Counted from the stretch's first letter, positions 1 to 10,200 are shown. The stretch: 64,000 nucleotides of DNA from an uncultured Eubacteriales bacterium (GCA_934436505.1 CAKSAP010000001.1:620001-684000), one strand, 5' to 3'. Program-made: numbers and translations. The notes: a model not told the origin generated them from the sequence alone.

Positions 1-177
1 GTCAATTCCGTCAAGAGCACTGATATATACCTTTGCGAATGAAAGGTCGTGACTTACATCGACCCTTACAACAGTGAGCATTTTATCCTTAACTCTCGGG
101 TCTTTAAGCTCTCTGATTACGGCGATGATTTCACGCTTAATATCCTCGGACACTCTGTCCTGTCTGTAACCTGCCAT
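1..177 (-). CDS. rbfA: Ribosome-binding factor A, 3'-truncated by the window edge
   Basis: The N-terminal 59 residues are visible: they start MAGYRQDRVSEDIKREI and run through DPRVKDKMLTVVRVDVSHDL, the signature of RbfA. RbfA binds the free 30S subunit and helps 16S rRNA 5'-end maturation and late 30S assembly, especially in the cold. The start is ATG at 177 with a GGAGG ribosome site about 5 to 8 bases upstream. It is the last visible gene of the rimP-nusA-ylxR-ylxQ-infB-rbfA operon and lies 19 bases after infB. The C-terminal half lies outside the window. Confidence 0.93.
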   Translation of the reverse strand, partial: MAGYRQDRVSEDIKREIIAVIRELKDPRVKDKMLTVVRVDVSHDLSFAKVYISALDGID

Positions 178-196
178 TTCTACCTCCGAAAAAGGC

Positions 197-2557
197 TTAA
201 GCCTTAACCTCTTCCATTATGAACGCTTCGAGAATGTCGCCCTCCTTGATGTCGTTGAACTTTTCAAGTCCCACGCCGCACTCATAGCCTGAGGCAACCT
301 CTTTTGCGTCCTCCTTGAAGCGTTTAAGAGAAGCGATAGCGTCCTCAAAGATAACAATACCGTCTCTTACAACTCTAATCTGTGAATTTCTTGTGATTTT
401 ACCGTCAAGAACATACGAGCCTGCAATCATACCAGCAGAGGAGAGCTTGAATACGTTACGAACTTCTGCTCTGCCGAGAACGACCTCACGGAACTTCGGT
501 GCGAGCATACCCTTGATAGCCGCTTCGAGCTCTTCGATACAGTCGTAAATAACCCTGTACATTCTCATATCAACGCCGTCTCTCTCGGCAATTTCAGCCG
601 CAACGGGGTCGGGACGAACGTTGAAGCCTACGATAATTGCGTTAGATGCGTTTGCGAGCATAACGTCTGACTCGTTAATTGCACCGACGCTTCCGTGGAT
701 AACCTTGACCTTGACCTCGTCATTTGAGAGCTTTTCAACGTTCTGCTTAACAGCCTCAACCGAGCCCTGAACGTCAGCCTTAACGATAATGTTGAGCTCT
801 TTCATATCGCCCTGAGAAATTGAGGAGAAAAGGTTGTCGAGAGTAACTTTCTGATACTGCTTGAATTCCTCTTCCTTAGCTTCTCTCTTTCTCTGCTCAA
901 CAAGCTCACGTGCAAGTCTTTCATCAGAAACAGCGTCGAATGTGTCGCCTGCCTGCGGAACTTCCGCAAGTCCCATAATCTCAACGGGAACGGACGGACC
1001 TGCCGAATCGAGCACCTTGCCGTTTTCGTTTGTCATAACTCTTACTCTGCCGACCGATGAGCCTGCAACTATTGTGTCGCCCGTTTTAAGCGTACCGTTC
1101 TGAACAAGCACGGTAGCAACAGGACCTCTGCCCTTATCAAGCTTAGCCTCGATAACGATACCCTTTGCGGCACGGTTCGGGTTAGCCTTTAATTCGAGCA
1201 TTTCAGCAACAAGGTTGATTGATTCAAGCACCTTGTCAATGCCCTGATGAGTTTTAGCTGAAACGGGGATACAGATAACGTCGCCGCCCCATTCCTCGGG
1301 AACAAGGTCATGCTCTGTGAGCTGCTGCATAATTCTGTCGGGAGAAGCGCCGGGCTTATCCATCTTATTGATTGCAACGATAATTGAAACGTTAGCTGCC
1401 TTTGCGTGGTTTATAGCCTCGATTGTCTGGGGCATAATACCGTCGTCAGCGGCAACAACAAGGATTGCAATATCCGTAGCCATTGCACCTCTTGCACGCA
1501 TTGAAGTAAACGCAGCGTGACCGGGGGTGTCAAGGAATGTGATTTTACCCTCGGGAGTCTGAACTCTGTATGCGCCGATATGCTGTGTGATACCGCCTGC
1601 CTCTGTGCTTGTAACCGAGGTGTTGCGGATAGCGTCGAGCAATGAGGTCTTACCGTGGTCAACGTGTCCCATAACAACAACGACGGGGTCACGGGGCTGA
1701 AGATCCTCTTCCGCATCAACCGTATCGTCGATAATTCTCTCCTCGATTGTAACAACGACCTCTTTTTCAACCTTTGCGCCGAGCTCTGTTGCAACGATTT
1801 CAGCCGTATCGTAATCGATAACCTCGTTAACGGTTGCCATCATACCGAGTGCGAAGAGCTTTTTGATAACCTCTGCCGCCGTCATTTTAAGCAAAGCGGC
1901 AAGCTCGCCGACTGTAATTTCCTCGGGAACTGTAATTTTAATCTGCTTTTTAGCTCTTTCAGCCGCAATTCTCTTGAGCCTTTCAGCCTCGCTCTCGTGC
2001 TTGTGGCTTCTCATACCCTGCTTGCGATACTGCTTCGACTTCTGATTGAGCTTCTGCTTTCTTACAACATTGTCCGAGTTTCTGTCGTTAGCAGGAGCAA
2101 TGTTCTCGTATCTCTCATTGTACTTGTCAAGGTCAACCGAGCCTGCTCTTGTGTCAATGTGACGAACCTCGCCCTTTGTTCTTGACTGCATAGGCTTGTT
2201 GGGGTCTTTAACCTTTTTCTTGGGAAGCTCCTGATTTGAAGCCTTATTATCTGACTTTTCATTTGCTTTGGCAGCAGGCTTTTTGTCCGTCGGCTTCTTA
2301 TCCGAAGCCTTTTTAGCAGTTTCCTTCTTCGGTGCAGGCTCTTTGTTTTCCTTCTGCATTGCAAAATAATCGTCAAAGCTTTCAACCGAATGCTGCTTTG
2401 TCAAAACGTCGAAGATAACGTCCATTTCCTTATCTTCAAGCGTTGCCTGCGACTTCTTTTCGCCGTCAAAATATTTTCCTAAAAGCTCGATAAGAGCCTT
2501 GCTCTGCATATTGAAGTCCTTTGCGACTTCGTTCAATTTATTCTTTTTAATCGCCAT
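197..2557 (-). CDS. infB: Translation initiation factor IF-2
   Basis: 786-residue GTPase that places initiator fMet-tRNA on the 30S subunit and promotes 50S joining. Residues 1-55 form an IF2_N-type module. Residues 70-205 are a Lys/Ala-rich, probably disordered linker. A second IF2_N-like helical module lies near 205-270. The G domain begins with GHVDHGKT at about residue 297, followed by DTPGHAAF and NKMD, and the C-terminal domains II-IV follow. Length is normal for Firmicutes with a shortened linker. GGAGG lies 8 bases before the ATG. It starts only 3 bases after the ylxQ stop, so translation is probably coupled. Confidence 0.98.
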   Translation of the reverse strand: MAIKKNKLNEVAKDFNMQSKALIELLGKYFDGEKKSQATLEDKEMDVIFDVLTKQHSVESFDDYFAMQKENKEPAPKKETAKKASDKKPTDKKPAAKANEKSDNKASNQELPKKKVKDPNKPMQSRTKGEVRHIDTRAGSVDLDKYNERYENIAPANDRNSDNVVRKQKLNQKSKQYRKQGMRSHKHESEAERLKRIAAERAKKQIKITVPEEITVGELAALLKMTAAEVIKKLFALGMMATVNEVIDYDTAEIVATELGAKVEKEVVVTIEERIIDDTVDAEEDLQPRDPVVVVMGHVDHGKTSLLDAIRNTSVTSTEAGGITQHIGAYRVQTPEGKITFLDTPGHAAFTSMRARGAMATDIAILVVAADDGIMPQTIEAINHAKAANVSIIVAINKMDKPGASPDRIMQQLTEHDLVPEEWGGDVICIPVSAKTHQGIDKVLESINLVAEMLELKANPNRAAKGIVIEAKLDKGRGPVATVLVQNGTLKTGDTIVAGSSVGRVRVMTNENGKVLDSAGPSVPVEIMGLAEVPQAGDTFDAVSDERLARELVEQRKREAKEEEFKQYQKVTLDNLFSSISQGDMKELNIIVKADVQGSVEAVKQNVEKLSNDEVKVKVIHGSVGAINESDVMLANASNAIIVGFNVRPDPVAAEIAERDGVDMRMYRVIYDCIEELEAAIKGMLAPKFREVVLGRAEVRNVFKLSSAGMIAGSYVLDGKITRNSQIRVVRDGIVIFEDAIASLKRFKEDAKEVASGYECGVGLEKFNDIKEGDILEAFIMEEVKA

Positions 2558-2560
2558 GTA

Positions 2561-2869
2561 TTATTCCTCCCTTATGAGTTGTGTTAATCTTTCGGCAAAG
2601 CCTCTGTCATTGAGCGTCAAAACCGCCGTCGTCTTGTAGCCGAGCGACGCACCGAGCTCATTCATTGTGCAATCGACAACCGTACACTCCGCTTTGCCGT
2701 TTTCGCAAAGCCTGCTCATTTCATTTTTGAGCCTTTCGGAAGCGTCTTGACTTAAAACACAAAGCCACGCTTTCTTTTCCTTAATCGAAGTAACGCTTGC
2801 GTCGTGTCCGAGGCTTATCTTGTCTGCCCGTCTTGCCATTCCGAGCAAATTCAATGCTTTGTTATTCAT
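2561..2869 (-). CDS. ylxQ: L7Ae/L30e-family RNA-binding protein (YlxQ-like)
   Basis: 102-residue protein of the ribosomal L7Ae/L30e/S12e/Gadd45 fold, the usual neighbour of ylxR between nusA and infB. The N-terminus (NNKALNLLGMARRADKI) is typical of YlxQ/RplGA proteins, which bind kink-turn-like RNA; the cellular role is poorly defined. The ATG at 2869 was chosen over an upstream in-frame start at 3022 because the extra residues are a frame shadow of ylxR. The start codon overlaps the ylxR stop by 8 bases in an ATGAATAA arrangement, implying translational coupling. Confidence 0.9.
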   Translation of the reverse strand: MNNKALNLLGMARRADKISLGHDASVTSIKEKKAWLCVLSQDASERLKNEMSRLCENGKAECTVVDCTMNELGASLGYKTTAVLTLNDRGFAERLTQLIREE

Positions 2870-3128
2870 TTTTAAGCTCGCTTTCCATAGCCTCATAGAC
2901 CTCTGCGGGAATTGCACATTCAAACGCACGTTCGAGTCTCTTTGCCTTTTTAGCCTTTTCAAGACAGGAGACCTCGGGGCAAATATATGCGCCTCTGCCG
3001 TTTTTCTTTCCCGTAAGGTCAAGGCTTATATCGCCGTCAGCGCTTTTAACGACACGAACAAGCTCCTTTTTGGGCTTCTGCTCCATACAGCCTAAGCATT
3101 TTCGCATCGGGATTTTTTTAACTGCCAT
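2862..3128 (-). CDS. ylxR: YlxR family (DUF448) nucleic-acid-binding protein
   Basis: 88 residues carrying the family signature MRKCLGCMEQKPKKELVRVV and GRGAYICP. It is a small basic alpha/beta protein between nusA and ylxQ. In Bacillus and Clostridioides relatives YlxR has been linked to transcriptional effects and to RNase P RNA, but its biochemical function is not settled. Two CxxC-like cysteines near residues 10-13 are seen. Its stop overlaps the ylxQ start by 8 bases. Confidence 0.93.
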   Translation of the reverse strand: MAVKKIPMRKCLGCMEQKPKKELVRVVKSADGDISLDLTGKKNGRGAYICPEVSCLEKAKKAKRLERAFECAIPAEVYEAMESELKNE

Positions 3129-3170
3129 AATATCATCTCCTGCCGATATAATAAGTAAACTGCTTTAAGA

Positions 3171-4220
3171 TTAACCCTCGTAGAAACCGCTTTCGGGCTT
3201 AATGTCGATTTTCCAACCCGTAAGATGAGCCGCAAGACGAGCGTTCTGACCCTTGTTGCCGATAGCAAGCGAAAGCTGATGATCGGGAACGGTAACGTGG
3301 CAAACCTTGTTTTCCGCATCCTCGATTTCAACCTTGAGAACATTTGCCGGAGCAAGAGCCGCCGCAATGAACTCCTCGGGATTTTCGCTGTAATTTATAA
3401 TGTCAATCTTCTCGCCGCCGAGAATGTCAACGATTTGATTTACTCTTGAGCCCTTAGGACCTATGCAAGCGCCGATAGCGTCAACATTTTCATCCTTTGA
3501 ATGAACGGCAATCTTTGTTCTTGCGCCTGCCTCACGTGCAACCGAGTCAATGATAACCGTACCCTCGTAGATTTCGGGAACTTCAAGCTCGAAAAGACGT
3601 CTTACAAGACCGGGATGTCTTCTTGAAATCATAGCCTTAGGACCTTTATCCGTGTTCTTAACGTCAACGATAAATACCTTTATAAGCTGATCCTCATGAA
3701 GCACCTCGTCGGGAACCTGCTCCGATTTCGGAAGAATAGCCTCAGCCTTGCCGATTTCAAGCGTAGCGTTGCCCGTAACAGGATCGACACGCTGAACCTT
3801 AGCTGTAACAAGCTCCTGATTTTTCGACTGGAACTCTTCGAGAATCATACCCTTTTCAGCGTCTCTGATACCCTGACGGATAACGTGCTTTGCAGTCTGA
3901 GCCGCAATTCTGCCGAAATCCTTTTTGCTGAGCTTAACCTTAACAACGTCGCCGACCTTGTATTTTTTCTTGATTTCCTGTGCGTCCTCAAGTGAAATTT
4001 CCATATCGGGGTCAACAACCTCGTCAACTACCGTGCGGCAGTAATATACGTTCATTTCGCTTTTCTCGGGGTCAATTTCACAAGTGATAACATCCTTGCC
4101 GTTGTACTCCTTTTTGACTGCTACGACAATAGCATTCTGAATTTTCTCATAGAGATATTCAGCAGGAATACCCTTTTCCTTTTCCATAATCGCAACTGCT
4201 TCAAAAAATTCCTTATTCAT
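3171..4220 (-). CDS. nusA: Transcription termination/antitermination factor NusA
   Basis: 349 residues: an N-terminal RNA-polymerase-binding domain (about 1-125), an S1 domain (about 130-200) and two KH domains (about 205-349, with GPKGSRV and GNKGQNARLA loops). It lacks the C-terminal acidic repeats of proteobacterial NusA, as is normal for Firmicutes. NusA modulates pausing, intrinsic termination and antitermination. The start at 4220 (MNKEFFEAV) was preferred to 4244 because a GGAGGT ribosome site lies 8 bases upstream. The start overlaps the rimP stop by 8 bases (ATGAATAA). Confidence 0.97.
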   Translation of the reverse strand: MNKEFFEAVAIMEKEKGIPAEYLYEKIQNAIVVAVKKEYNGKDVITCEIDPEKSEMNVYYCRTVVDEVVDPDMEISLEDAQEIKKKYKVGDVVKVKLSKKDFGRIAAQTAKHVIRQGIRDAEKGMILEEFQSKNQELVTAKVQRVDPVTGNATLEIGKAEAILPKSEQVPDEVLHEDQLIKVFIVDVKNTDKGPKAMISRRHPGLVRRLFELEVPEIYEGTVIIDSVAREAGARTKIAVHSKDENVDAIGACIGPKGSRVNQIVDILGGEKIDIINYSENPEEFIAAALAPANVLKVEIEDAENKVCHVTVPDHQLSLAIGNKGQNARLAAHLTGWKIDIKPESGFYEG

Positions 4221-4704
4221 CTTTTTCAAAACCTCCAAAATCATCGAGCTTTACCCACGATGCTTCTTTTTTATTAAATTCAACCGTCTCTCCGTTTTCG
4301 AGAGTCATTGAAATATTGCCGTTGTCATAAGAGGCGAGAGTGCCCTTGTACTCACGCTTGCCGTTTAATGCGTGAATGAATTTAACCATAATTTTTTCGC
4401 TGAGATACTTTTCAAAATGAAAATCCCTTGTCAATTCTCTTTCGATACCGGGCGACTGAACCTGCAAAGAATAGCTCTGCTCAATCGGGTCAAGCCTGTC
4501 AAGCGGCTCGTCGATAGCGTGGCTCATATTAACGCAGTCGTCAATGTCAACGGGTCTGTCCTCTCTGTCAACGATAATGCGAAGATACCAGTTGACGCCC
4601 TCCTTCTGAAAGCGAACGTCCCAAAGCACCAAACCGAGCTCGTCGGCAAGCGGCTTTGCAATGTCCCACACAACAGAAACGGTGTTCTTTTTCTTTTCTG
4701 CCAT
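4213..4704 (-). CDS. rimP: Ribosome maturation factor RimP
   Basis: 163 residues, with the family features LGLVLWDVRFQKEG, YLRIIVDRE and a DPIEQSYSLQVQSPG segment followed by a C-terminal SH3-like domain. RimP binds free 30S subunits and is needed for their maturation. It is the first gene of the nusA-infB operon. AGGAGG lies 5 to 6 bases before the ATG. A promoter and a strong leader hairpin sit directly upstream, and nusA follows with an 8-base overlap. Confidence 0.96.
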   Translation of the reverse strand: MAEKKKNTVSVVWDIAKPLADELGLVLWDVRFQKEGVNWYLRIIVDREDRPVDIDDCVNMSHAIDEPLDRLDPIEQSYSLQVQSPGIERELTRDFHFEKYLSEKIMVKFIHALNGKREYKGTLASYDNGNISMTLENGETVEFNKKEASWVKLDDFGGFEKDE

Positions 4705-4724
4705 AATTCCTCCTATAAAATTAA

Positions 4725-4749
4725 GAGAGCGGGTTTGAAACCCACTCTC
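4725..4749 (-). promoter_or_regulatory. Leader hairpin upstream of rimP
   Basis: On the minus strand GAGAGTGGGTTT pairs with AAACCCGCTCTC over its whole length; the one non-Watson-Crick pair is a U-G wobble in RNA. It lies between the promoter (4775-4803) and the rimP ribosome site and is followed by only a short U-rich stretch. It could be an mRNA-stabilising leader, an autoregulatory site or a weak attenuator. Similar GAGAGTGGG hairpins ahead of rimP are, from memory, common in Firmicutes. Confidence 0.7.
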
Positions 4750-4774
4750 AGCTTAATCATATTCGTACCTTGAC

Positions 4775-4803
4775 ATAATAACACATATCATATTATTTTG
4801 CAA
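4775..4803 (-). promoter_or_regulatory. Sigma-A promoter of the rimP-nusA-infB operon
   Basis: On the minus strand TTGCAA (4798-4803), a 17-base spacer and TATTAT (4775-4780). It lies about 70 bases upstream of the rimP start and just downstream of the leader hairpin's distal side, so the transcript should start near 4768. Confidence 0.7.
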
Positions 4804-4834
4804 GTGTTTTTTGCATATTTTAATAGTATATATA

Positions 4835-5014
4835 TTATAAGTCGTCTGCATCCTGTATCGGTCTGTCAACCTCCGTCGGATTTCCCGTATAGCTTCCGAG
4901 CACGTCGGAGGGTATTCCGTCGTCCGAGCCGTCCCAAATTTCAGCGAATTCCGCAGTCAGCTTATCGACCTTTTGGGCGACCTCTTTGCGTGATTTTTTG
5001 TTCTTTTTACTCAT
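4835..5014 (-). CDS. Small hypothetical protein, 59 residues
   Basis: A 59-codon frame: lysine/arginine-rich start (MSKKNKKSRKEVAQKVDKL), a central EFAEIWDGSDDG and an acidic tail ending PIQDADDL. The ATG has an AAGGGGAT ribosome site at a good distance, and the charge pattern and clean context argue for a real gene. I recall similar short clostridial proteins with a DVLGSYTG...QDADDL tail, but I cannot name a function. It has no transmembrane segment and no cysteines. It lies immediately upstream of the rimP promoter on the same strand and may read through into that operon. Confidence 0.65.
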   Translation of the reverse strand: MSKKNKKSRKEVAQKVDKLTAEFAEIWDGSDDGIPSDVLGSYTGNPTEVDRPIQDADDL

Positions 5015-5109
5015 AATTAAATCCCCTTAAATAGCGTCTGCTTTATTAGTATTGGCAAAAAAATTGATAAAATTTATACTGTTTTTTGATAAATTATTCC
5101 ACAATTCTG

Positions 5110-5138
5110 TTGACATTGAATTGCCAAACTGTTATAAT
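5110..5138 (+). promoter_or_regulatory. Consensus sigma-A promoter of the surface-protein gene
   Basis: TTGACA (5110-5115), 17-base spacer, TATAAT (5133-5138): a perfect match to both hexamers, about 60 bases upstream of the gene starting at 5201. It predicts strong constitutive expression unless repressed. Confidence 0.85.
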
Positions 5139-5200
5139 TCAATTTGTATAAAAGAGATTATGCCTATCGAGGCGTTAATGTAGAAGGGAAATAGCGTGAT

Positions 5201-6115
5201 ATGAAAAAAGTAATGTCAGTTTTGGTTGTTTTGTCATTGTTGTTCACGGTTTGCGTTCCGGCATTTGCAGGTGCTAATGTTGATGCGTTGACCGACGCTC
5301 AGCAGAAGGAGATTGCAGGTCTTGTTTTGGCTGCTGTTGAAAAGGGCAACGATCCTGAAACAATCGGCGGTAGAAATTTGATTAAGAGCAGCGTAATTGC
5401 AGGCATTACCGATTATTCGGCATATAAAACAGCTTATGAGAGCAACGCCGAGTCAATCAAGGCAATCGTTTCGGCGGCTGTTACGGCAGTTAAGGACGAC
5501 ACAGGCTTTTCACAGAGCGCAGCCGCTTCCCTTACAACACTCCTTACAGGTGGAATAATCGACGTTATTAACCCGACAGAAACAACAGGCGGCACTACAA
5601 CGCCCTCAACTCCCGATCCTGAGCTCAGCGAGGATCTCCAAAAATATGTTGACGTTCTTTCAAAGCTTAACGCTAAGCAGATTGAAAGCGTGCTCGTTTC
5701 CCTTATAGGTAATAAGGTTATCACCGTTGACGACGGCAAGGCTATCGTCAATGCGCTTTATAAAAATAAGACAATCAATGCTGAAGAAAAAGAAACAATT
5801 TTGAAGGCTATTACTTCGGACGAGGCTTCGACAGGCGTGCTTGACGAAATTTTCAAGGGCTACACACCGTCTGACCTCGCACAGCTGTTCAGAGGCTTCG
5901 GCGACGCTATCAGCACAATTACCTCTGCTCTCGCAGGTCTCCTCAAGGGCAACAGCGGCGGCGGTAACGGCGGCAACGGCAGCGGAAGCGGCAGCACATC
6001 TAACCCGACCGACATCCCTGCAACAGGCGACTATGCAATCCCTGCAGTCGCAGCGGTAGCACTCGCAGCAGGCGTTGCTCTTGTCCTTACAAGAAAAAAG
6101 CATGACGACGAATAA
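5201..6115 (+). CDS. Secreted, probably sortase-anchored surface protein of unknown function
   Basis: 304 residues. Residues 1-23 form a signal peptide (MKKVMSVLVVLSLLFTVCVP, cleavage near AFAG). The middle is soluble, helix-rich and alanine/threonine-rich, with a Thr/Pro-rich break near residue 130. A Gly/Ser/Asn linker near 250-268 precedes the C-terminal sorting signal: IPATGD, then a hydrophobic Ala/Val helix, then RKKHDDE. This PxTGD-type motif, hydrophobic span and charged tail match cell-wall anchoring by a class of clostridial sortases. No enzymatic motif is recognised. It is monocistronic, with its own consensus promoter and a terminator at 6176. Confidence 0.85.
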   Translation: MKKVMSVLVVLSLLFTVCVPAFAGANVDALTDAQQKEIAGLVLAAVEKGNDPETIGGRNLIKSSVIAGITDYSAYKTAYESNAESIKAIVSAAVTAVKDDTGFSQSAAASLTTLLTGGIIDVINPTETTGGTTTPSTPDPELSEDLQKYVDVLSKLNAKQIESVLVSLIGNKVITVDDGKAIVNALYKNKTINAEEKETILKAITSDEASTGVLDEIFKGYTPSDLAQLFRGFGDAISTITSALAGLLKGNSGGGNGGNGSGSGSTSNPTDIPATGDYAIPAVAAVALAAGVALVLTRKKHDDE

Positions 6116-6175
6116 TTAAAACCGTTTTGTGAAATACATAGTAAAACTGTTTTATAAAATTACATAGCAAATTAT

Positions 6176-6206
6176 GACGCACTCATTGAGTGCGTCTTTT
6201 GTTTTT
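6176..6206 (+). terminator. Rho-independent terminator after the surface-protein gene
   Basis: GACGCACTC / GAGTGCGTC stem with a tiny loop, followed by TTTTGTTTTT. Confidence 0.9.
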
Positions 6207-6253
6207 ATAAATGGGAAAATGAAAGCTGTATAATAAAAAGCATAACCGCATTT

Positions 6254-6383
6254 CAGCCTCCCTTTACAAGGGAGCCTTTGACGCACAACCGCTTTTCAGC
6301 CTCCCTTGTGTAAAGGGAGGTGCCGAACGAACGTGAGGCGGAGGGATTGTAAGGTCAATTTTATATGTTTTTGTAAAAATCCC
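6254..6383. repeat. Dispersed palindromic repeat, type A (copy 1, right end truncated)
   Basis: Contains a CAGCCTCCCTTTACAAGGGAG block, then the family core CAGCCTCCCTTGTGTAAAGG, GGAGGTGCCGAACGAACGTG and GGAGGGATTGTAAGG, ending in AAAAATCCC. Other copies are at 31426-31569, 34155-34300 (inverted) and 63311-63520. There is no coding capacity. The remaining bases of the 6207-6525 gap are AT-rich and hold only a possible TACAAT -10 box near 6481. Confidence 0.85.
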
Positions 6384-6525
6384 AAGCCGTACAAATCTGC
6401 CTTTGCAATTGTGCCCAAAATTTTTCTGTGAACAAACTTTTAATTATTATATTTTTATGGAAATTTTTAGCTTGTTGTGATACAATAATTAAGTATATAT
6501 TTTTATGGCAAGAGAGGTTTGCAAT

Positions 6526-7227
6526 ATGGCATTTATTGAGGTCCGTAATGTAACAAAAACATATAAAACAGGCGAGGTTGAGATTAAAGCGGTTGATGAA
6601 ATCGGCTTTGGTATCGACAAGGGCGAATTTGTCGTAATCGTCGGCCCGTCGGGCGCAGGCAAAACCACAATTCTTAACATTTTGGGTGGTATGGACACGG
6701 CAACTTCGGGTACTATTTTCGTCGATAACGCCGATATTACAAAATACAACGAGTCGCAGCTCACCGCTTACAGACGTGATGATGTCGGCTTCGTTTTCCA
6801 GTTCTACAATCTTGTGGGCAACCTCACGGCACTTGAAAATGTCGAGCTTGCGTTGCAAATTTCAAAAAATCCGCTTGACGCTTCCGACGTGCTCAAAGAG
6901 GTCGGTCTTTCCAACAGGCTTGACAACTTCCCCTCACAGCTTTCGGGCGGTGAGCAGCAGAGAGTGTCGATTGCCCGTGCGCTTGCTAAAAATCCGAAGC
7001 TTCTTTTGTGCGACGAGCCGACGGGTGCGCTTGACTACATAACGGGTAAATCGATTTTGAAGCTTTTGCAGGACACTTGCCGTGAAAAAGGCGTTACGGT
7101 TGTCGTAATCACTCATAACTCGGCACTTGCGCCTATGGCGGATAAGGTAATCAAGGTTAAAAACGGCAGGGTTGACAAGCTTTTGCTCAATGAAAAGCCG
7201 ACCCCCGTTGAATACATTGAATGGTAA
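6526..7227 (+). CDS. ABC transporter ATP-binding protein (LolD/MacB type)
   Basis: 233 residues with all ATPase motifs: Walker [11 protein letters not shown]-loop QFYNL, signature [15 protein letters not shown], Walker [13 protein letters not shown] and the switch histidine in VITHN. The family pairs with FtsX-type permeases (lipoprotein release, antimicrobial-peptide resistance, mechanotransmission) rather than with classical importers. The start at 6526 ([11 protein letters not shown]) was preferred to an ATG at 6505 because AGAGAGG sits 8 bases before it. The partner permease begins 12 bases downstream. Confidence 0.92.
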   Translation: MAFIEVRNVTKTYKTGEVEIKAVDEIGFGIDKGEFVVIVGPSGAGKTTILNILGGMDTATSGTIFVDNADITKYNESQLTAYRRDDVGFVFQFYNLVGNLTALENVELALQISKNPLDASDVLKEVGLSNRLDNFPSQLSGGEQQRVSIARALAKNPKLLLCDEPTGALDYITGKSILKLLQDTCREKGVTVVVITHNSALAPMADKVIKVKNGRVDKLLLNEKPTPVEYIEW

Positions 7228-7239
7228 AGGAAGAAAGAA

Positions 7240-10200
7240 ATGACAAAATCGTTAAAAAAAGACTTCGGTCGTGAAGTCAAAAGCAGTTTTGCGAGATTTC
7301 TTTCTATCTTTTTGATAGTGGCTCTCGGAACGGCTTTCTTTTCGGGAATTAAATCGGCAACGCCGGCTATGAAATCTTCAGCCGACAAGACCTACGACTC
7401 TGAAAATATGATGGATATTTGCGTTCAGGGCACGTTGGGCGTAACGGCAAAGGACATTGTCGAGATACTTAAAATTGCAGGTGTTGCGGATGCAGAGGGT
7501 GCGTACAGCGGCGATTTTCTTTGCTCGGGACACGACAGCGAGCTTGTAACCACCGTGCTTTCGCTGACCGACAGGATAAATCTTGTCAAGGTAACTGAGG
7601 GCAGATACCCCGAAAAATACAATGAGTGTATCGCAGATAAGCTCTTTCTTGAAAAGTCGGGCTATCAGATAGGCGACACAATAAAGCTCACAATGGGTAC
7701 GGACGACGAGCTTTCGGACACGCTTGCGACCGATGAATTTACAATCGTCGGCGTGGGTAATACCTCTTATTATTTGAGCGATGACAGGGGCACGGCTTCT
7801 ATCGGTAACGGTACTGTTGACGCTTTCCTTATCATTCCGAAAGAGGCGTTTACACTCACTGCTTTCACAAAAATATTCGTAACGGTCAACGGCGCTTCGG
7901 CACTTAACTGCTTCTCGGGTAAGTACGAAAAGCTTGTTGACAGCGTTGCTTCAAACATCAATACAATAGCGGAAACACGCTGTAACGTAAGATACGACGA
8001 GTTCAAAAATGAGTCGGGCGAGTTGATAGACAAGGCTGAAACACGCTTTGAGGAAAAGAAGCAAAAGGCTATGAAACAGCTTGAGAGCGCATATCAGCAG
8101 CTTTCCGATGCAACGGCGGAGCTTAATTCCGCACAGGCTGAAATCGACTCACGCAAGCAGGAAATCGAGGATGCGCAGGAGCTTCTTGACTTGCAGGAGG
8201 GTAGCCTTGACGAGAACAGGCAAAAGGTCGAGGAGGCTAAAAAGACCTTAGCCACGCTTCGTGCTCAATACAAAACCACCTCGGCACAGTTGGATCAGGT
8301 TTCGGGCGCAATCTCCAATATGGAGGAGGAGCTTCGTAAAAACGCAGGCAATATGACCACCGAGGAATATGCCGACGCAGCATTTCAGGTGTACAGCTAT
8401 AAGGCTATGGCACAGCTTTATCAGGGTCAGCTTGCAGCGTTGAAATCGGGCATAGAGCAGGCTGAGGCTCAGATAGCGACCGCAGAGCAGATATTAAACG
8501 GCAGTCCCGAGGCAATCGCAGAGGCAAGGGAGAAGCTTGCACAGGGCGACGAGGCTGTCAGGGAAGCTCAAAATATCGTTTCCGACAAAAAGGAGCAGCT
8601 TGACGCAGCTACCGAGGAGTACAATCTTTCAAAGGAAGAGCTTGTTGCGGAGTTCGATTCGGCACAGGCAAAGCTTGATAAATATAAAGAGAAAATCGCA
8701 ACCACGGAAGTCCCCGTTTGGTATGTAACGGACAGGGAAGCGGTAGCGTCTTTTGCTTCGTTTGAGAGCGACGCAAAGGGCATAAACGCAATCGGTACGG
8801 TGTTCCCGATAATCTTCTTCCTTGTTGCCGCATTGGTAAGCCTTACGACAATGACAAGAATGGTTGAGGAGAGAAGAACGCAGATAGGTATGTTCAAGGC
8901 ACTCGGCTATTCAAAGGAAGCTATCGTCTCAAAATATGTGCTTTACGCTTTCATAGCAACGCTTGCAGGCGGACTTTTGGGCGTTGTTTTGGGCGAGGCT
9001 CTGATTCCCGAGCTTGTTGTCAGAACGTATAAGATTATGTACGTAAACCTTACAAAGATAGCAAGCTTTATAAACATTCCGTATGCGGTAACGGCAGTTG
9101 TAATTGCGGTGCTTTGCACAACGGGTGCGGCATTGATTGCTTGCCGTCGCTCCTTGAGAGAAAATCCTGCTTCACTTATGCGACCGGAAGCTCCCAAGAC
9201 GGGCAAAAAGATATTCCTTGAAAAATTCAAGGGCTTCTGGGCAAGGCTCAGCTTTTCGCAAAAGGCGGCTCTCAGAAACCTTTTGAGATACAAAAAGCGA
9301 CTTTATATGACGCTCTTCGGCGTTGCAGGCTGTATGGCATTACTGCTTGTCGGCTTCGGTATTCGAGACTCCGTTTCTTCAATGACAAGAAATCAGTTCA
9401 ACAAGATTTGGAACTATCAGGGCACAATTACTGTTGACGAGAGCCTTACGAGAACAGAACGCCGCCACCTGCTTTCCGAGGTTCAGAAAGTAGACGGCGT
9501 TGACGATTATCTTCAGACCTTCAGAACCCTTACCTACGCAAACGCAAACGGAAAACAGCAGAACGCATATATCCTTGTTCCGCAGAATGTCGATTTCCTT
9601 TCGGAGTACATAACTCTTAAAACGAGAATCGGACACAAGCAGGTAAATATTACCGACGACGGCGTTATCATAACCGAAAAGCTTGCGAAAATGCTCGGCG
9701 TAAAAGAGGGCGACACCATTTCCTTTAAGACTGAAAAGGACGGAAACTCGACAGCCGAAACAAAGGTACTTGCGGTTGTTGAAAACTACATATACCATTA
9801 TATATATATGACCCCGACGGCATATAAAAATCTGTTCGGAGACTCGGCGGCACTCAACACGCTTCTTCTTCGCAGCAGTGCACAGGACAACAGCGAGCTT
9901 TCAAAGCAGCTTTTGAAAATTGACGGCATAACCTCGGTTACAATGAATATCGACACTCAAAAGCAGGTTGACGAGGCTATGAAAAACCTCAATATAATCG
10001 TCGCACTGATGATTATATCGGCAGGACTTTTGGCGGTTGTCGTGCTTTATAACCTTAACAATATCAATATCACAGAGCGCAGACGTGAGCTTGCGACCTT
10101 AAAGGTTTTGGGCTTCTATGACGGCGAGCTTGAAAGATATGTTTTCAGGGAGAATATCATTCTTACGGTTATCGGTATGATACTCGGCATAATAATCGGC

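Noticed and set aside
1655..2185. Plus-strand frame of 176 codons inside infB
   Set aside because: It is antisense to a strongly conserved gene, has no ribosome site and shows no family resemblance.
6505..6525. Upstream ATG for the ABC ATPase gene
   Set aside because: The ATG at 6526 has the better ribosome site and matches the family N-terminus.
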